A program made the position numbers and the translations under genes. Shown one piece after another: positions 10,991 through 23,388 of a stretch of 64,000 nucleotides of DNA. The notes under the pieces are model-generated. The model ran no database searches and was not told the DNA's origin. It saw nothing but the letters and a program-made list of their open reading frames with translations. The stretch's first letter is position 1, and every line of letters begins with the position of its first letter. The DNA comes from Nothophaeocryptopus gaeumannii (Eukaryota; Ascomycota; Dothideomycetes; Mycosphaerellales; Mycosphaerellaceae), in assembly GCA_031771865.1 (NCBI GenBank), contig JASISA010000042.1, positions 186,001 through 250,000 of the forward strand. Reading direction: 5' to 3'.

Positions 10991-11082
10991 CCTCATTCCA
11001 AGAAAGATTTTCAGTACTCTACGTTCTTCCGCCCACGACATCCAACAAGCCACAGTCTCAGGTCTGCTTCTCACCTGCAACC

Positions 11083-11633
11083 ATAAAGAGTGTCTACCTT
11101 CTTCCTATCCTGTCCACCCTCCTTCCATCGGCATGGGCCGGCGGCAAGACAGGCCCATTTAACGTCAACCTGCAACGATACTCCGGATCAGAATGCGCAG
11201 GAGATTATCCCGACGACGCATAGATCGGCAAGCGCATATTCATCGTCGGTGACGGCAAGTGCCACTCCTACAAGAAGGACGACGGGTTCGGAAGCTTCGA
11301 TTATACATGGACTTGGACTAGAGATGGCAAGATCCGCGATCCGAGCAAAGATGACCCGACAATGGGGTATGAGAAGGGTGATGGGCCACTTGAGTCTTTC
11401 ATTCTCAGTGGATTTGAAGAATCGGGTGCTGACGTGCGATAGATGAATGCTGGATGGCGCTGTGGGAAGGCGTGAACTGCAAAGGGCCACAACTGCCTTC
11501 TCTGTCTGCCGCGAATACTTGGGAGAATATCAACAGCTCCCAGCAAGTGTTCAGTGACGACCAGGGAAATTCGACTACGGCGCAGAGCTTCAAGGTTGAT
11601 TGCAATCCTAAGCAGAAGCACATCTTTGGATAG
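11083..11633 (+). pseudogene. small secreted protein gene, inactivated (start codon lost, internal TAG)
   Basis: The reading frame begins at ATA (11083-11085) where ATG is expected. It is followed by a clear signal peptide (KSVYLLPILSTLLPSAWA). The mature part has a Cys/Gly/aromatic pattern (NVNLQRYSGSECAGDY, IFIVGDGKCHSYKKDDGFG). An in-frame TAG sits at 11221-11223. A 65-nt intron (11378-11442, branch GCTGAC, acceptor GATAG) restores frame to a second exon ending at the TAG at 11631. That exon carries ECWMALWEGVNCKG and a C-terminal Cys. The product would be about 160 aa with four or five Cys, an effector-like secreted protein. Both defects fit single G-to-A or C-to-T changes. The intact TATA box and intron suggest recent loss. 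I do not recognise the family. Confidence 0.6.
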
Positions 11634-12360
11634 GCTTAGCGGGCAAGCTCTGACTATCAACTCGGTCCTCTAAGCCAGAGCCGGCAACAAGACGGCTTAG
11701 TTCATCATGCTATTCGACTGCCGACGGAAAGATTCGCGCATGATCACTATCGCCTAGAAGCGTAGGCGATACTCACTAGATTCTGTGTATCCGCATTTTT
11801 GCAAAGCCCTCGGCTATTGGACAATGCTATTATTGTACGAAAATAGCATTCACACAGACCGCATTTCCCGCAACTGCTCCCTACACATGACACCTTGCGA
11901 GTCTAGTACAGCTCCTCTCCGCTCGAGCAATGCGAGACTTCCTCCCATCCGATCCTCGTCAGAATCCAGTAAGTCGTGCGATATCATCGATCGCGTGTGC
12001 ATCGCGTCCAACGGTGAGCGTAAAGTCGAATTGTTTCGGCAGATTCTTTATGGAGTCAGCGTCATTCATATCGCTTTTCGTTCAGAGGCCATGATAGTGC
12101 GCACACAACAGCATAAAGGAACGGCAGAGCGGAGAACGCATTTGTTGACCATTCAAGTGGTGCAGGAGAATCGTACTAGTTCTTTTCAAACGTCAACCTA
12201 GCGTGCCCATGCCTTGCTATATGCATACCTGGTTCGTAGCAACCAATGGCGACTGGCCGTCATAGCTATATTTCATTCATTCGTCTCTCGTAGTGTTGCG
12301 CATCCTCATCTTCCTTCTCCATCTTATGACACTCGCTATCCTTCACCATGAAAGTGCCGT
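11634..12360. other. intergenic, no gene seen
   Basis: No convincing frame. The right edge is the 3' flank of the minus-strand sedolisin gene. Confidence 0.4.
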
Positions 12361-14531
12361 CTATGGCAGCGCCAAGAACACCTTCAACAAAGCCGGGTAA
12401 TTGGGCGTTCCCAATCCAGTAACCGGGTCCCATCCACTCGCAGCATAGAAGCCCGGAGTACCGCATCCGGAGTTGTTACCAACAGTGATGTCGTGGAAAG
12501 CGCTCGGATTGCTGTAAAGAGTGGGGTTGACGAATCCGACGGTCTTCTTGCCAGCAGCCAATCGCTCCTCGTTGATACGGTTGAGGATGGCGGCGAAGAC
12601 TGGTGCAGAGGCGGATGTACCACCGATGAGAGTTGGGGCACCATTGTTGATAATGATGATATTGTCACCGACGGCCGAGATGTCCGGGTAGCCACGTCCG
12701 CCCACGTTGTAAATGCCGCCGTTGGTGACGGTCTCTGGTGGGTTGTTCATGCCGGAGGTGTTGTAAGTCTTGTATGTTGGTGTGTGGGCGGTGAGATAGG
12801 TATTGACTGCAGAGTTCTGGTAAGATGGTCGAGGGTAGATGTTGGAGAATCCTCCGCCGGAAGGGAATCGGGTGACGGCGACTTCCTGGTCCATGGCCGC
12901 AGACGCACCAGGGGGGAGGTAGGTGGCACCGGCCGCAGTGATGTATGGGCAAGATGCTGGGAACTATGACATAGTCAGTACGAGGTTTTGATTTTGTTGC
13001 TCACTCCAATGTTGATCACTTACGTCCGGATTAAAGACCTCGCCCTTGCCAAGGCAGCCATCTGCATTTCCATCATCGGTGCCTCGAGCAGCAACACCAG
13101 AGTCACCAGAAGCGATGACAACGGACACACCCTGCATGCCAAGCTTCATGAACTCGCTGCACTGGCGCTGTTGGTAGTTGGTTGGCAAATCATCCTCTTG
13201 CTCACCGTACGAGATGGAGATGACGTTTGTAGGCTTGTAAACGCCGCATTGAAGCTTGCCTTGGTAGCCGAGAGGGTTTGGGTCTGGGTAGACTGGGTCA
13301 ATTGGTGCATTACCAGTCTCGCCATAGGCAGAGTAGGTGCAGTAAGATCCATCGATGGCATCAAGGAAAGTGTTCAAGAAGCCGCCACCGCCTTCAAGAC
13401 CGAAAGCATAGAAGATGTCGTCAGTCTGGAAGAGGACACTGTTCTGTGGCCAGATGATTGGGTCTGAAATGCTGATCAGCAAACGTTCTCGTGGTGAAGC
13501 GAAATGATGTTCATACAGGAAATCTCAAAGTCAAGGTCAGACTCGCCACCAGCATAGACACCTGGTGCAAAACCTCCATCAATGCCCTCCAACTTTGGCT
13601 GAGTCAAAGGAGGAATGTAGTTTGCGAAAGTCTCAAAGAAGAGAATCAGATCCTCAGCAGCATAGAAGTCGCCCTCCTCAAAGATACCAAGCTCGTTGCC
13701 AGTGGCCTTCTTGGTACCCTTGGTGATGTTGTACATGGCCATGATGCAGTCTGGAGTAATCATGGTGTCACAGTTGGCCAATGCGTTAGTGCCGTTGAGT
13801 GAAGCAAGAGGCTGGTTAATGGCAGCTCCGAAAATTGGAGAAGAGAAGTTCTGCTTGCCGTTGGTACGGAAACCACGCTTCTCAAGGTCCAGGCCCTTGC
13901 GGCCATCGAGCTCACGTCCGTTAGAGGCCTTGCCACCACCGAGCAGCTTGAGACCGGGAGTGACATAGTCCAAGTGCTCGGAGATATGCTCTGGGACGAA
14001 GTACTCATCACAAGCAACGTGGATGTTTCCGGTTGGCATGTGCTCGTAGTGGTGGTACTTGGTACGAAGAAGACGCTCAGCCTCGTTGGCCTTGGCATCC
14101 AGCTGGATCCACTGCTTGTTGATCGAGTGCGAGATGCGCTTGGCTTCAATGCCGGACTCCTTGAGCCAGTCGGTCACCGTATCGATTGCTTGCTGTGGAG
14201 GAGCAAAGATCTCAATGATCTCCTCTGGGCTGTACCACTGTCCATAGCGAGGAGAGTGGGGATGAGAGCTGGAGGAGATCGTCAGTTCTGGAATGCTGAA
14301 GGACGTTGAAGACGTTTCGATTTACATCTCATCCATCAACTGGGCACCGACATCCAAGTTGGGCTGCTTGAGACCAAAGCGCATCGGGAGGACAGCATCC
14401 TCGTGGACCTGCCCTCGGCGAACCCACTTCTTGAGTGGATCGTCACGCTTCTCGTGACTGACATAGCCCGCAGGAGCAGACAGAGCCGCCGCAGAGGCGA
14501 CCAGCCCTACCAAAATCGTTGTGAAATGCAT
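12361..14531 (-). CDS. secreted S53 (sedolisin) serine-carboxyl peptidase, tripeptidyl-peptidase-like (666 aa, three introns)
   Basis: Exons 14531-14326, 14268-13517, 13463-13024 and 12963-12361, with introns of 57, 53 and 60 nt. All joins keep frame (DEISHPHSPRYG, FEISYPIIWPQ, FNPDFPASCPY). Residues 1-17 are a signal peptide. A pro-domain follows (about 30-190, HPHSPRYGQWYSPEEI) with a KR-like processing region near 205. The catalytic Glu and Asp are in GESDLDFE (Glu311, Asp315). The oxyanion Asp is in ASGDSG. The nucleophile is Ser583 in GGTSASAP. The C-terminal calcium site is represented by DIT...GWDPVTGLG. These enzymes are acid-active secreted proteases that release tripeptides from N-termini or act as endopeptidases. 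The order of domains and the length are normal for the family, and nothing is missing. Confidence 0.93.
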
Positions 14532-16794
14532 CTTGTCCGGTAGGATTGAGTCAAGGAGGATGACGCTGGTTAAAGGATATCTGCTGTCTTATCTTCCGTC
14601 GAATAGATTCGTCCCGTCCCAGAACCCCGCCATTGCAGCCTCCTCCACAAGAGGCATCTTGCTATGTGTAATTCGCTGCATCTGTAGTTGCATTGTCGCC
14701 TTTGGCGCATAGAGTCGGAAGATCGAGTACCAGCTTCAGGGAATGTCGTCCTCGGTCAGTCGCCAATCTGGAAGAAGAGCTTGCATCTCCGTCTATCAAG
14801 CTTTAACAAGCTCATGAAGCTCCATGCCACGAAGCCGAAATAGGCAGGAGGACTCTAGCTTTGCAACCTTGTTTTCATGCTTGGCTGTCTTAGAGCTTTG
14901 CAATTGGCCGGTCGCTCCGCTTCTTTCTTTCTTCGTTGAGCCATCCTCCCGCAGCCACGAACGCCCGCATGACAGGCGTTAATCGAAGGGTGGAGGGGTC
15001 GTGTGCCTGGAAACGCCGAGGTATGGGGTAGCTTCGTCCAAAGTTGTTCGGTGATCTGAGCGTTTAGGAGGTCAGTAGATTGCCTGTTGAAGAGGTGGGT
15101 GGAGAGCTGGAAATCACTACGTACGCCGTCTGGGCCTCTCAAGCTCGCGACATCCATGGAGGCCGAGCAGAAAATGCAGCCTCTGAAGAGGAAAGGCACC
15201 ACGAGCCAGGCAATCAGCAATCGCATCCCGTCATGTCAGGATCGTCATGCCGTCTCTCGAAGATACCAACTCTCCCAAGAAGCCTCCGAGGAGACGGGCA
15301 TTCCAAGACTGATGGCCACGGCAGTCGCCGCAGTTGGCAGGATGTCTGAGCACTCGACCATTTACGCCAGCAGGCCGCGTTCAAAGGCCTTGAAGGTACG
15401 ATCGGGCCTCGCAAGATGTTCATCGTTGCAATCGTATTATATCCGTTCCCAGACTCGATGTCCGACAGGAGGAGCTTGACGCGTGCTCTGGCGCAGAAGA
15501 GCCATGAAAACGCACCTGTCGCATTTGTTGGGGTCGACTCTCTGCTCAAGAGTGCGGCCGGAAATCGTTCGCCATCACATCAGCACGTGAAGTTGCGCTG
15601 CTTGTAGACCTATGGTTCGCCCTCAAGCAGATGTGCACGGTTCAGCGAGCCACAGAAAGTCTTGCAGTGTAGACTCGTGTTACGCGTCCGATTCAACCGA
15701 AACACCGTGACTTTCGTTTCGCTCTCCTTCATTCACTCCTCAGATGCGTTTTCGTGCAAGGGAGATGATGACTATTCGGAAGCTGCATGCGGCGTTGACT
15801 TTTGCAATGCCAGACGCCGAGTCGCTGGTAGGGTAAGGGCAGGCAACCCAGGGCAATGGTTGATCGGGAAAGGTACCATATCACCAACTGCCCTGACAGT
15901 CGAATGCGTGCTCTAAGAGCGCTGCCCTCCAAGTTACTGGGAAAGAGTTTGCTGGCCAGCTGACTGTACGAGATGTATTTTCAGAGGCTTGGTCAATCTC
16001 CAGCAGAACGAAGCTAAGTGTGTATTTGAATTTCACGAGTCTTCGCTTTCCGCTTACATTCTGAGATTATGGCCTTTTCTTTGGCTACTGAAGCAATGGC
16101 TGCGAAGGCCTCTGGTGTGCATACAGCTGGCATCATAACTCCCTGTCTTTCGCGGAACATGTTATCAGCAGCCTTCAAACTGAACATCGAAGCGGTTTGT
16201 TTGGGAATGCGCGGCTTGTCGTCTTCGGGATGAATGCTGACAGCTGACGGTGGAGGGCTTCAGTTTGTATCTCGAGGTCATGACAGGCTCTATCAATGTT
16301 TGCTGTGCGGTTATATTGTTATGGGTGTGATAGTAAATATCGTGGTAGAGCTCTTCCAGGGCGCAGTCCGCGTGGGGATGACGGTATGAAGCAGCACCGT
16401 TGCCGAGAAAGACTGACAGGGATCTGAATCCAGGGTCCGGCATGTGAAGCGCACTTAGCCGGTGCAGAGAACACCCAACGGAGCACTGCAAATTCTGAGC
16501 AGCGATGAAGACAACACTTGGTTTTCGTCGACATCAGCAGATGCCATGCAATCTGTATCGGTATCAGCAACCGTATGAAATAGCGAGAGGAAGGAACAGT
16601 CCAAATAGTTGGGCATACGCAGCAGAGCAGCAGACCAATGAGAGAGTATAGGAGACTCATGATTCATTTGAGATAGTTTTGATTCAGCGTACCATCGCAA
16701 AGCTACAGATACTTTTCCTCTGCATACGATCATCACATACATGCATCTCCTCATACATCACTGCTCGTCTCTCCACCTCTCGACCACTTCACGT
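14532..16794. other. gene-poor stretch, 2.3 kb
   Basis: Left end is the sedolisin promoter. Small frames on both strands (around 15080-15550 and 16165-16750) overlap each other and show no recognisable domain, signal peptide or splice-supported extension. I see no gene, repeat or RNA here. Confidence 0.4.
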
Positions 16795-18202
16795 TTATGC
16801 GCTGTTGTAGTTCAACGGGCAACCGAAGCTACCAAGAGTGGTGCTCTTGTTGCTGTAGATGGGGTTCAGCTTGCTAGCAGCCCACTGGAAGTTAGCAGCT
16901 GGAACACTACTGCCGCCCTGGAGCGAAGATGGCTGGTTCTCAGTGGCGATCTGGTAGAGCAGGCAGGCAACACCGGTGGCGGTGCCATTGAACATGTTGT
17001 TGCTGATGTATGGACCAGATTGACCGATGCCAACGAATGAGTTCTGCGATGTAAGTCAGTACGATTGTAGGAGGTGGAGGGGTTAGCGTGAAGAAGACTT
17101 ACTGGCTTGCCAGTGTTACCACCAAAGGCAACTGGGTATGCTTCGTACTGAGCAAAGATTTCAATGGCGACGAGAGGAATGCTGTATGGGTCGACACGCG
17201 AGAACCAGTTAGGTGGGAGCTGTTCCTTCTTGAAGAAGTAGTCCATGGTAGTCTGGTCTGGCTTGCCAGCCTCGCCGAGCGATGGAAACAGCTCGTACAA
17301 GAATGAAGCAGCACCATAGAGCAGCACACTCTTTGGGCCGAAGTAGAAGTTCCCGTTCTCAGAGCGAGATTGGTTGTACCGCTGGCCACGGTACCTGGAC
17401 AGAGCCGCACGGTCGAAGTTGCCGTTGGCGGTCTGAGACATGTACTGGTAGAGAGTAGAGTTGAACTTGAAGTTGTCTCCGTTGGCGGTGAAGTAGTCAT
17501 TACGGGTGAGCGAAGTATCACCTTCGAACTTATTGTGACCGTCGAGACCAAGTTCTGGGCCGAGACCGGGAGTAGCAGTCCTAGTGGTGGCATCGCAGCC
17601 GAGAGAGAGCTTGGTGGTGATCGGGTCACCGTCGAGACCAACTCCGAGAACGGCGAGCAGGACGGCCAAGTCGTAGCCGACACCGTAGACATTCTGCTGT
17701 GCGTCAACGAGCTCGTTGAAGGTGACGATACCGTCGTGGCTCAAGAATTTGTGGTTGGCGGCGGTCTGTAAGAAGTCAGCGAAGGCACCCAGAGTGAAGA
17801 TTTCGATTCGACTTACGTTAAGACCCGGGCATGGGCCACGAATATCGTTCGAGCCTGGAGCAACAAACTGATGGGCCGTGTCGCCCTACGATCATATCAG
17901 CTTTGCTCATTCGATAACTCATCGAAATTACTCACATCGGCCGGGACCTTGTTGTTCGCGCAAACCTGGAAACCGGGAACACCATTATTGGCACCGCAAT
18001 ATGGGTACTTGGCGCTGATTGGGACAGCACCCTGATGATTGGGGTTATTAGGGCAAGTAGCAGCACTGCCTGGTTGGTTTTGGCGAGCAAAGAGGTTCTC
18101 GCTCTTGAGGCTTCGTGGATCCATCCCGACATGGGAGGCAACCCATGGGAAAGCGGCGGCTGGGGCAGCCAAAGCCGCGAAAGCAGCGATGTTGGCAATC
18201 AT
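16795..18202 (-). CDS. secreted heme-thiolate peroxidase / peroxygenase (chloroperoxidase family, 415 aa, three introns)
   Basis: Exons 18202-17936, 17885-17817, 17765-17103 and 17043-16795. All three introns (50, 51 and 59 nt) are in phase 0. The ATG at 18202 starts a signal peptide (MIANIAAFAALAAPAAAF). The heme-ligand motif PCP is at residues 107-109 (GPCPGLN, Cys108), split from the distal SHDG segment by an intron. The acid-base motif EGDTSLTRND (Glu193) matches the E-G/H-D-x-S signature of chloroperoxidases and unspecific peroxygenases. Family enzymes use H2O2 to halogenate or oxygenate organic compounds outside the cell. A long C-terminal domain with FGCPLNYNSA at the end holds the final Cys. 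It lies next to the secreted sedolisin on the same strand, 2.3 kb apart, with no sign of co-regulation. Confidence 0.9.
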
Positions 18203-19238
18203 AATTGCACACACGGAGTATCGAATGAGTTGTGTGATGTTGACATGGGAGTGAAGGGCGTTTGAAGTTCAAATACTTCCCGGTCTTCCGCCCTACCCTG
18301 TTCACATCCCGCCTTGAGGAGGCCAGCCAGAGGCCGGAGAAGTAAGCAAGAAGCTTGAGAAGGCTTCAGTAGGTAGCTTGTAGCGGGTAATGGCTGCATT
18401 CCCGTCGATCACTACCCCGGATGGCGTTGACTTCGTTCAACAGATGCCTACAGTTTGGCGATTCGATTCTGGGGTAGTCGCAGGCTTGACCAGAATCGAC
18501 GACGATGTCTAATTGTGGCCGTGCAAGCGCCCCAAGTGACATTTTCGGGTATGTTTGATTGGGCCTGCTTCTAGGCAACAGTTCTACCTGTCCTCCAGTG
18601 TTCACAGGGTCTGGCTGGCTTTAGCCTTCTGGTCTGCCACGAATCTACCTGGCGGGCGTCATCACAGCCATACCTCTGGAGGTAAGTGTAAGCTACTCGT
18701 CAGCCATCGTCTCGCCGTGTTTCCTGTGTCGACTTGATGGAACCTTGACGTTGCTTCTTCCGTCAAAGCGACCTAGTTACATGCTGAATATCGTGATCTC
18801 TTGCGATGAGGTGGGAAGCCGCGGTAACTGACAGGCAATATTTCTGCACCGCGGGAGATCTTCATACTTGCGCAACAAGCTTATTTCAGGACTCAGATCT
18901 TCTCTATGACGTGCGTGCGTGTGTTGCTCCAGCGGTGCCATGTGGGCTCCCAGTCCGGTCCCTGGTTTTGTTCCTGGACTGAACTCTCCCCAGAGTCTGG
19001 CTTCAGCCCGGCCCCATGCCTGGGGCAATTGTGGATATGGTTGGTCATGGCTACTCAAGTGACGGTTTCGCCGGGCTGAACGGCTCTTCTTGCTCATGTC
19101 CAGGGTGGTGTAGAGGAACCTGCAGCAGTGCAAGCCAAGCTGGAATACAGCAATGGAAGAGGTACTTCTGATATCCAATCATCAATGGCAGAGCGCGCCC
19201 ACACCCATGGACGTGAGGTCAAAGCCGACCAATGATGA
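18203..19238. other. intergenic, no gene seen
   Basis: Promoter side of the peroxygenase, then about 0.9 kb without a convincing frame. Confidence 0.4.
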
Positions 19239-19823
19239 TGTGCTGATTCAGGCCGCGGTGCCTCGGCTTTCGGACACTTTTTCAAGTGCTGGAGTCTCAA
19301 CACCACCTCACTCCTCTATCATCTACGCAACCTCCCTCATCATCATCGGTATACCACGGCGAAAAATGGAAGAAGTCGGAGCAAAAGCAAGAAGATCGAC
19401 GAATGTCCATACAAGATTGGTGTTTGGCTGGAGGAGTTAGGCCCGTTGCCTCCTGTGAGGCCGAAGAGCTGGATGGCAGCTTCCTCGGCCGCCGAGACGA
19501 CAGTTCGATGAATCGAAGCGAAAGGGCGCATCGATCGCACACCCAAGCAAGAGGACGTTGGATACATTGGTCTTCAAGATGGCGTTGCAGTAGAGGTATT
19601 GGAGTCAGCACCAGCGGCCGCTTTGGACCACAACAGCCTGCGTGACGGTGGTCATGCGATTCCAGGTACGCCTGATTCGCTTCTAGATGCCCTGGTTCGA
19701 TACGAAGAGCATCGGAGCGGCGCCAGCATGCTAGATATCGGCCTGTGTATTGCCTATCGAAGCAGCTCCAAGAGCATCACAACGTGGCGACACGATGGCC
19801 CTAGAAGCAAGCCAGACGCCTGA
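19239..19823 (+). other. coding-like segment with one internal TGA and no start
   Basis: After two TGA codons at 19233-19238 the frame is open for about 195 codons, apart from one TGA at 19509-19511. The two sides read like ordinary protein (DECPYKIGVWLEELGPLPP before; QEDVGYIGLQDGVAVEVLES after). There is no ATG at the start and no family I recognise. It may be a decayed gene or internal exons. The TGA follows a CGA codon and could itself derive from CGA. Confidence 0.28.
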
Positions 19824-22378
19824 AGTGCAGCGTTAGCTTTGAGCCACCGGCTGCAGCAATGGGCAACATGATCAATCTCGCTGATGACATCATGCTCGCG
19901 AAGCCGTGGGACGCACGCTGGACAAGCGACTGGGGGCAGAACGAGGACTATGTTAACCAGAAGCCGGTTCAGTCGATGCACGAGGTTTAAGCTATAAACG
20001 AATCATTAGCCAGGCCATGGGCCGAGACCCCTCATGGTCAGGATGATCAGTAATCGCGATGCCTTATCTTCTGGTTTCTGGTTTCGCTCTCTCTTCTCCG
20101 CTTCTCTGCTTGCCATGAGTCCTCTCTCCAACTTCGTTTTGAACAGCTGACGTCGCACTCTTCTATAGTCACAATTTTCGTCGCGAGCCAGATCTGACAC
20201 AGAGTATTTTGTCAAGCTTGTTCGCAAAGCTCATTTCCGACAAAGGTGTAAAGAGAGCGTGCAGGCGATGGGCGATGGGAGGGGATCTGGACAAACTCGG
20301 CGGCCTGTGTGTCAGAATTCAACAAATATCCTGCACCCTGTTTCGAAGCCCAGGACTGTGTTTCGAGTGAGATTATTCCTCGTGCCCCGTCCTTATGTAT
20401 TGCCTTGACTTATTCGCCTAAGTGCAATGTGCGCGATCTGGAGGTTCTTGCAGCCGGCTGCATGGCGCTGCATGGGCTTTTGAGCTCGTCCGCTCAGGTG
20501 GGGATACCCTCACGGCCGCCAAGTGCTATGAGTAGGGGCTTTCCCCTCGTGCCCAATCCCCCGAGATACAGCTTGCCGTGAATTCGATGGTATGCTCCTC
20601 GATGTGCTTCTTCTTAGCTAACTGTTGCTAAAAGCATGTTTTCCGTACAGATCCCTCGTCAGAGCTAAGGGAGCCCGGCCAGATCCTAATGTCAGCGCTG
20701 GAGACACTGTGTCTGTCAGAGCTGTGCTTTCGACTACCTTTCCCCCCAGAAATCCATTTCGGAGCCTTTATATTGCCGCGAACCTTGAGCTATTGAAGCA
20801 GAGCAATTCTCAGCATCCCAGGAGTCGAAAGCCGCGCATCGGAACAAGCACACGACAGTCTGGTGTGCCGTTCTGTGTGGCAGTGGAGCCTCGCTTGCAT
20901 GTTTTTATCCTCGTGCTGCCCCGCTGAAGCTCTTTCCGAGTCGTCATTCTCAGTAAGGGACTCCTCGCGTTTGACACAGATGTATCTCCAAAGCTTCGTC
21001 TTGGCCTCCTCATCGTATCAGGACACCTAAATCGACCTTAGAAGCACGCCAGCCTTGCGCTTTGCTCATATAAACGCATCGGCGTGAAGTCGTGGGTGCC
21101 GTACGCTGGTATCGCGGGGGATCTTGATGTACAGACGTGTTCCAGTCGCGAATCTTGCATTCTTCGGTCTATTCCATTGTGGCTGGAAATCTGGTTATGT
21201 CGTGGAAGATCTCTGTGCCGCTATGATGGAGTGAGAAAAGCTCGGTAGAGAGGTGGGAGCGCTTTGTCGATGTGGTGAGGTGCAGACCTTTCTGGCGTCG
21301 TCATGGCGCTGACAGACAACGTGGTGGCTCGATTGTTCAGCGAGGCACGGAGGTCTTTCGTTCTTCGTATCAACTAGGCTCATAGACGGGCTCTTCTTAG
21401 AAAGGTGTTACATTTGTAGTTGATCTGACTCAAGGCTCAGAGTACACCGGAATGCTGGAGAACAAGGCAAGTAAATGGTGGCATTGGTATCGAAGGCAAT
21501 TGAATTGAAAGTCTATGTAAAGGATGTAGGCCCAAGTCCGCTCCTCTCGCCATGGTATTTGCGGCAACCAGGCGACGGTAGGCAAGGCCTGCGACGTATT
21601 CCTTAGTGCAGGGACGGACCAACAAAATCTTCTCCCCAAGTCGCATTCAGTATGAACATCAATCTCGGAAGACAGTTGACTCCACGCAGCCATAGGTGAC
21701 CCTAAAAGGAGAGTAGGGATCGGCTGGTACAATAAGCATCTCTTCCATCGTCGCTCGCTATGCGATGAGCGCGATGTTGTCATCTGGAAGCATCTCTCTG
21801 TTTGCATGTCTGAGGAGAAAGAACAGAAATGTTCCAGCTGAAGTAAATACGTGCGCGTCGCGGGAGCTGCCGTCGAAGCACAGACTCCTTGGCTTTTGGT
21901 GACGGCCACAGCTGATCGCGGTCTACCGTATGGAAACTGCGAAGTTCATATTCGGTCAGTGACAATGCCCCTACTCGTGCCTTCAAGCATTGAATACATG
22001 TAGAATCTCACGACGACGTCGCAGCCGATGGGTCATCAAGTGCGAACAGCATCCACACAACCTCCTCTTCCCTACCCTGATCGAGCAGGGACTCAAGACA
22101 TTCCACAGCAAATATTCGTATACAACAAAACGTTCCATAGAATCAGCGCCCCGTTCGACAGGGCCGTAGTCTGCACGATTGATAGAGAGCTTGAACGCCC
22201 ATACTTCGAGCTAAAGCAGAGAAAGCGGAACGTGCAAGAACCGGTTCTGACAATTGTATGCATACTTAAGCTCCCATCTCTAAAGCAGAGTATGGTACTT
22301 CGAAGAGTTGACCGAGAAGCAGTAGCGGCTCAGCCATGCTGAATGGCGTTATGCTCAGTGGAAAACGTTTCTCTTGCC
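19824..22378. other. gene-poor stretch, 2.6 kb
   Basis: Only short, mutually overlapping frames (such as 20309-20581, 21430-21909 and 22028-22342), with no domain, signal peptide or splice support. I see nothing I can annotate. Confidence 0.4.
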
Positions 22379-22939
22379 TTAGGTAATCTCCTCCTCCTCG
22401 ACCTCCTCCTCTCGACCACCCGCCGGAGGACTTGCTTCATTTCCTGCCCTCTTCTTCATCCTTCCTTCATCCACCTCCTTCGCATCTCTTAGCGCTTCTC
22501 GAACATACTCCATCCTGCCCTTTGCGGTCCCTCCGATTTCAGGGGCCCAGAAGTCTGATGGCTTCCAGATTCTGGCCATTGCGTTCGCGATGAATGCTTT
22601 ACCTTGGAGAAGCCAGCTTGTACGATTGGTACGGTCGACTGCGAGGGTAGACTTCCAGAGCTTCGTATTGCGAGTTCTAGGCTTCGGCTTGGCAATGCCA
22701 CCGTGGCTGGCCTTGGCGTGAGGATTGGTGAGTGTGATGTTGGAGATTTTCCTCATTGCCTTGGAGGTCTCGAAGGCTTGTCGTTTGGACTGCTGGTAGG
22801 ATTGCATCTCGGCAATGGCTGCATCGCCAGCTTCTCGATCAGCCACGAAGTTCTCGTATGCGTCCTTGCCGACATAGCTCTCTGCGACGACTGCTGGTGG
22901 CGCGGAAGTGGGCTTTGGTCGAAGGGACAGCACCAGCAT
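22379..22939 (-). CDS. hypothetical protein (186 aa), probably the 3' part of a longer gene
   Basis: The protein is Ala/Lys/Glu-rich with a basic middle (KPKPRTRNTKLWKSTLAVDR), a Trp-containing segment (ARIWKPSDFWAPEIGG) and an acidic end (REEEVEEEEIT). The same frame continues upstream without a break for 61 more codons (IETGAKINNLTIRSTRPVAK is in it). It then meets a TAA at 23123-23125. Beyond that it stays open to an ATG at 23176 (MAAYPKRSPPLQSS). The natural protein was therefore probably about 265 aa starting at 23176, and the TAA looks like a CAA-to-TAA change. Translation from 22939 would be a fallback. The basic composition suggests a nuclear, mitochondrial or ribosome-associated role, but no family is recognised. 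Confidence 0.5.
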   Translation of the reverse strand: MLVLSLRPKPTSAPPAVVAESYVGKDAYENFVADREAGDAAIAEMQSYQQSKRQAFETSKAMRKISNITLTNPHAKASHGGIAKPKPRTRNTKLWKSTLAVDRTNRTSWLLQGKAFIANAMARIWKPSDFWAPEIGGTAKGRMEYVREALRDAKEVDEGRMKKRAGNEASPPAGGREEEVEEEEIT

Positions 22940-23388
22940 ATTGTGTGGCTGATCCTGGGTTTTCTCCGTCTCGCGCGACTTTTCAGCGGACTGGAAGCGT
23001 TCCTGTATACCGCCAGCTTTGGCGACTGGGCGAGTGCTGCGAATGGTGAGATTGTTGATTTTTGCACCCGTTTCGATGTGCTGTGCTTGATTTTTCGAAT
23101 TGGAGTGATATGCGTGTGGGATTTAGGGAGGAGGAGAACTTTGGAGAGGTGGAGAGCGTTTTGGATAGGCAGCCATAGAGCCCTATACCATGGCGTTGTG
23201 CGAAGTGTGATTATAATGCCATTCTGTCAGGAAATGCATCTATGTCCCAACCATGTCGTTGTCATCTGAATTGCAGTCTTGTTATGAATGACAGCAGACT
23301 TATTTCCCGATTTGCAGCCCTGCAGACACACGGAGAAAAGCTATTACTTTCGCACGAACCCATGCGCTGGAAATGAATCAGCGCACTC

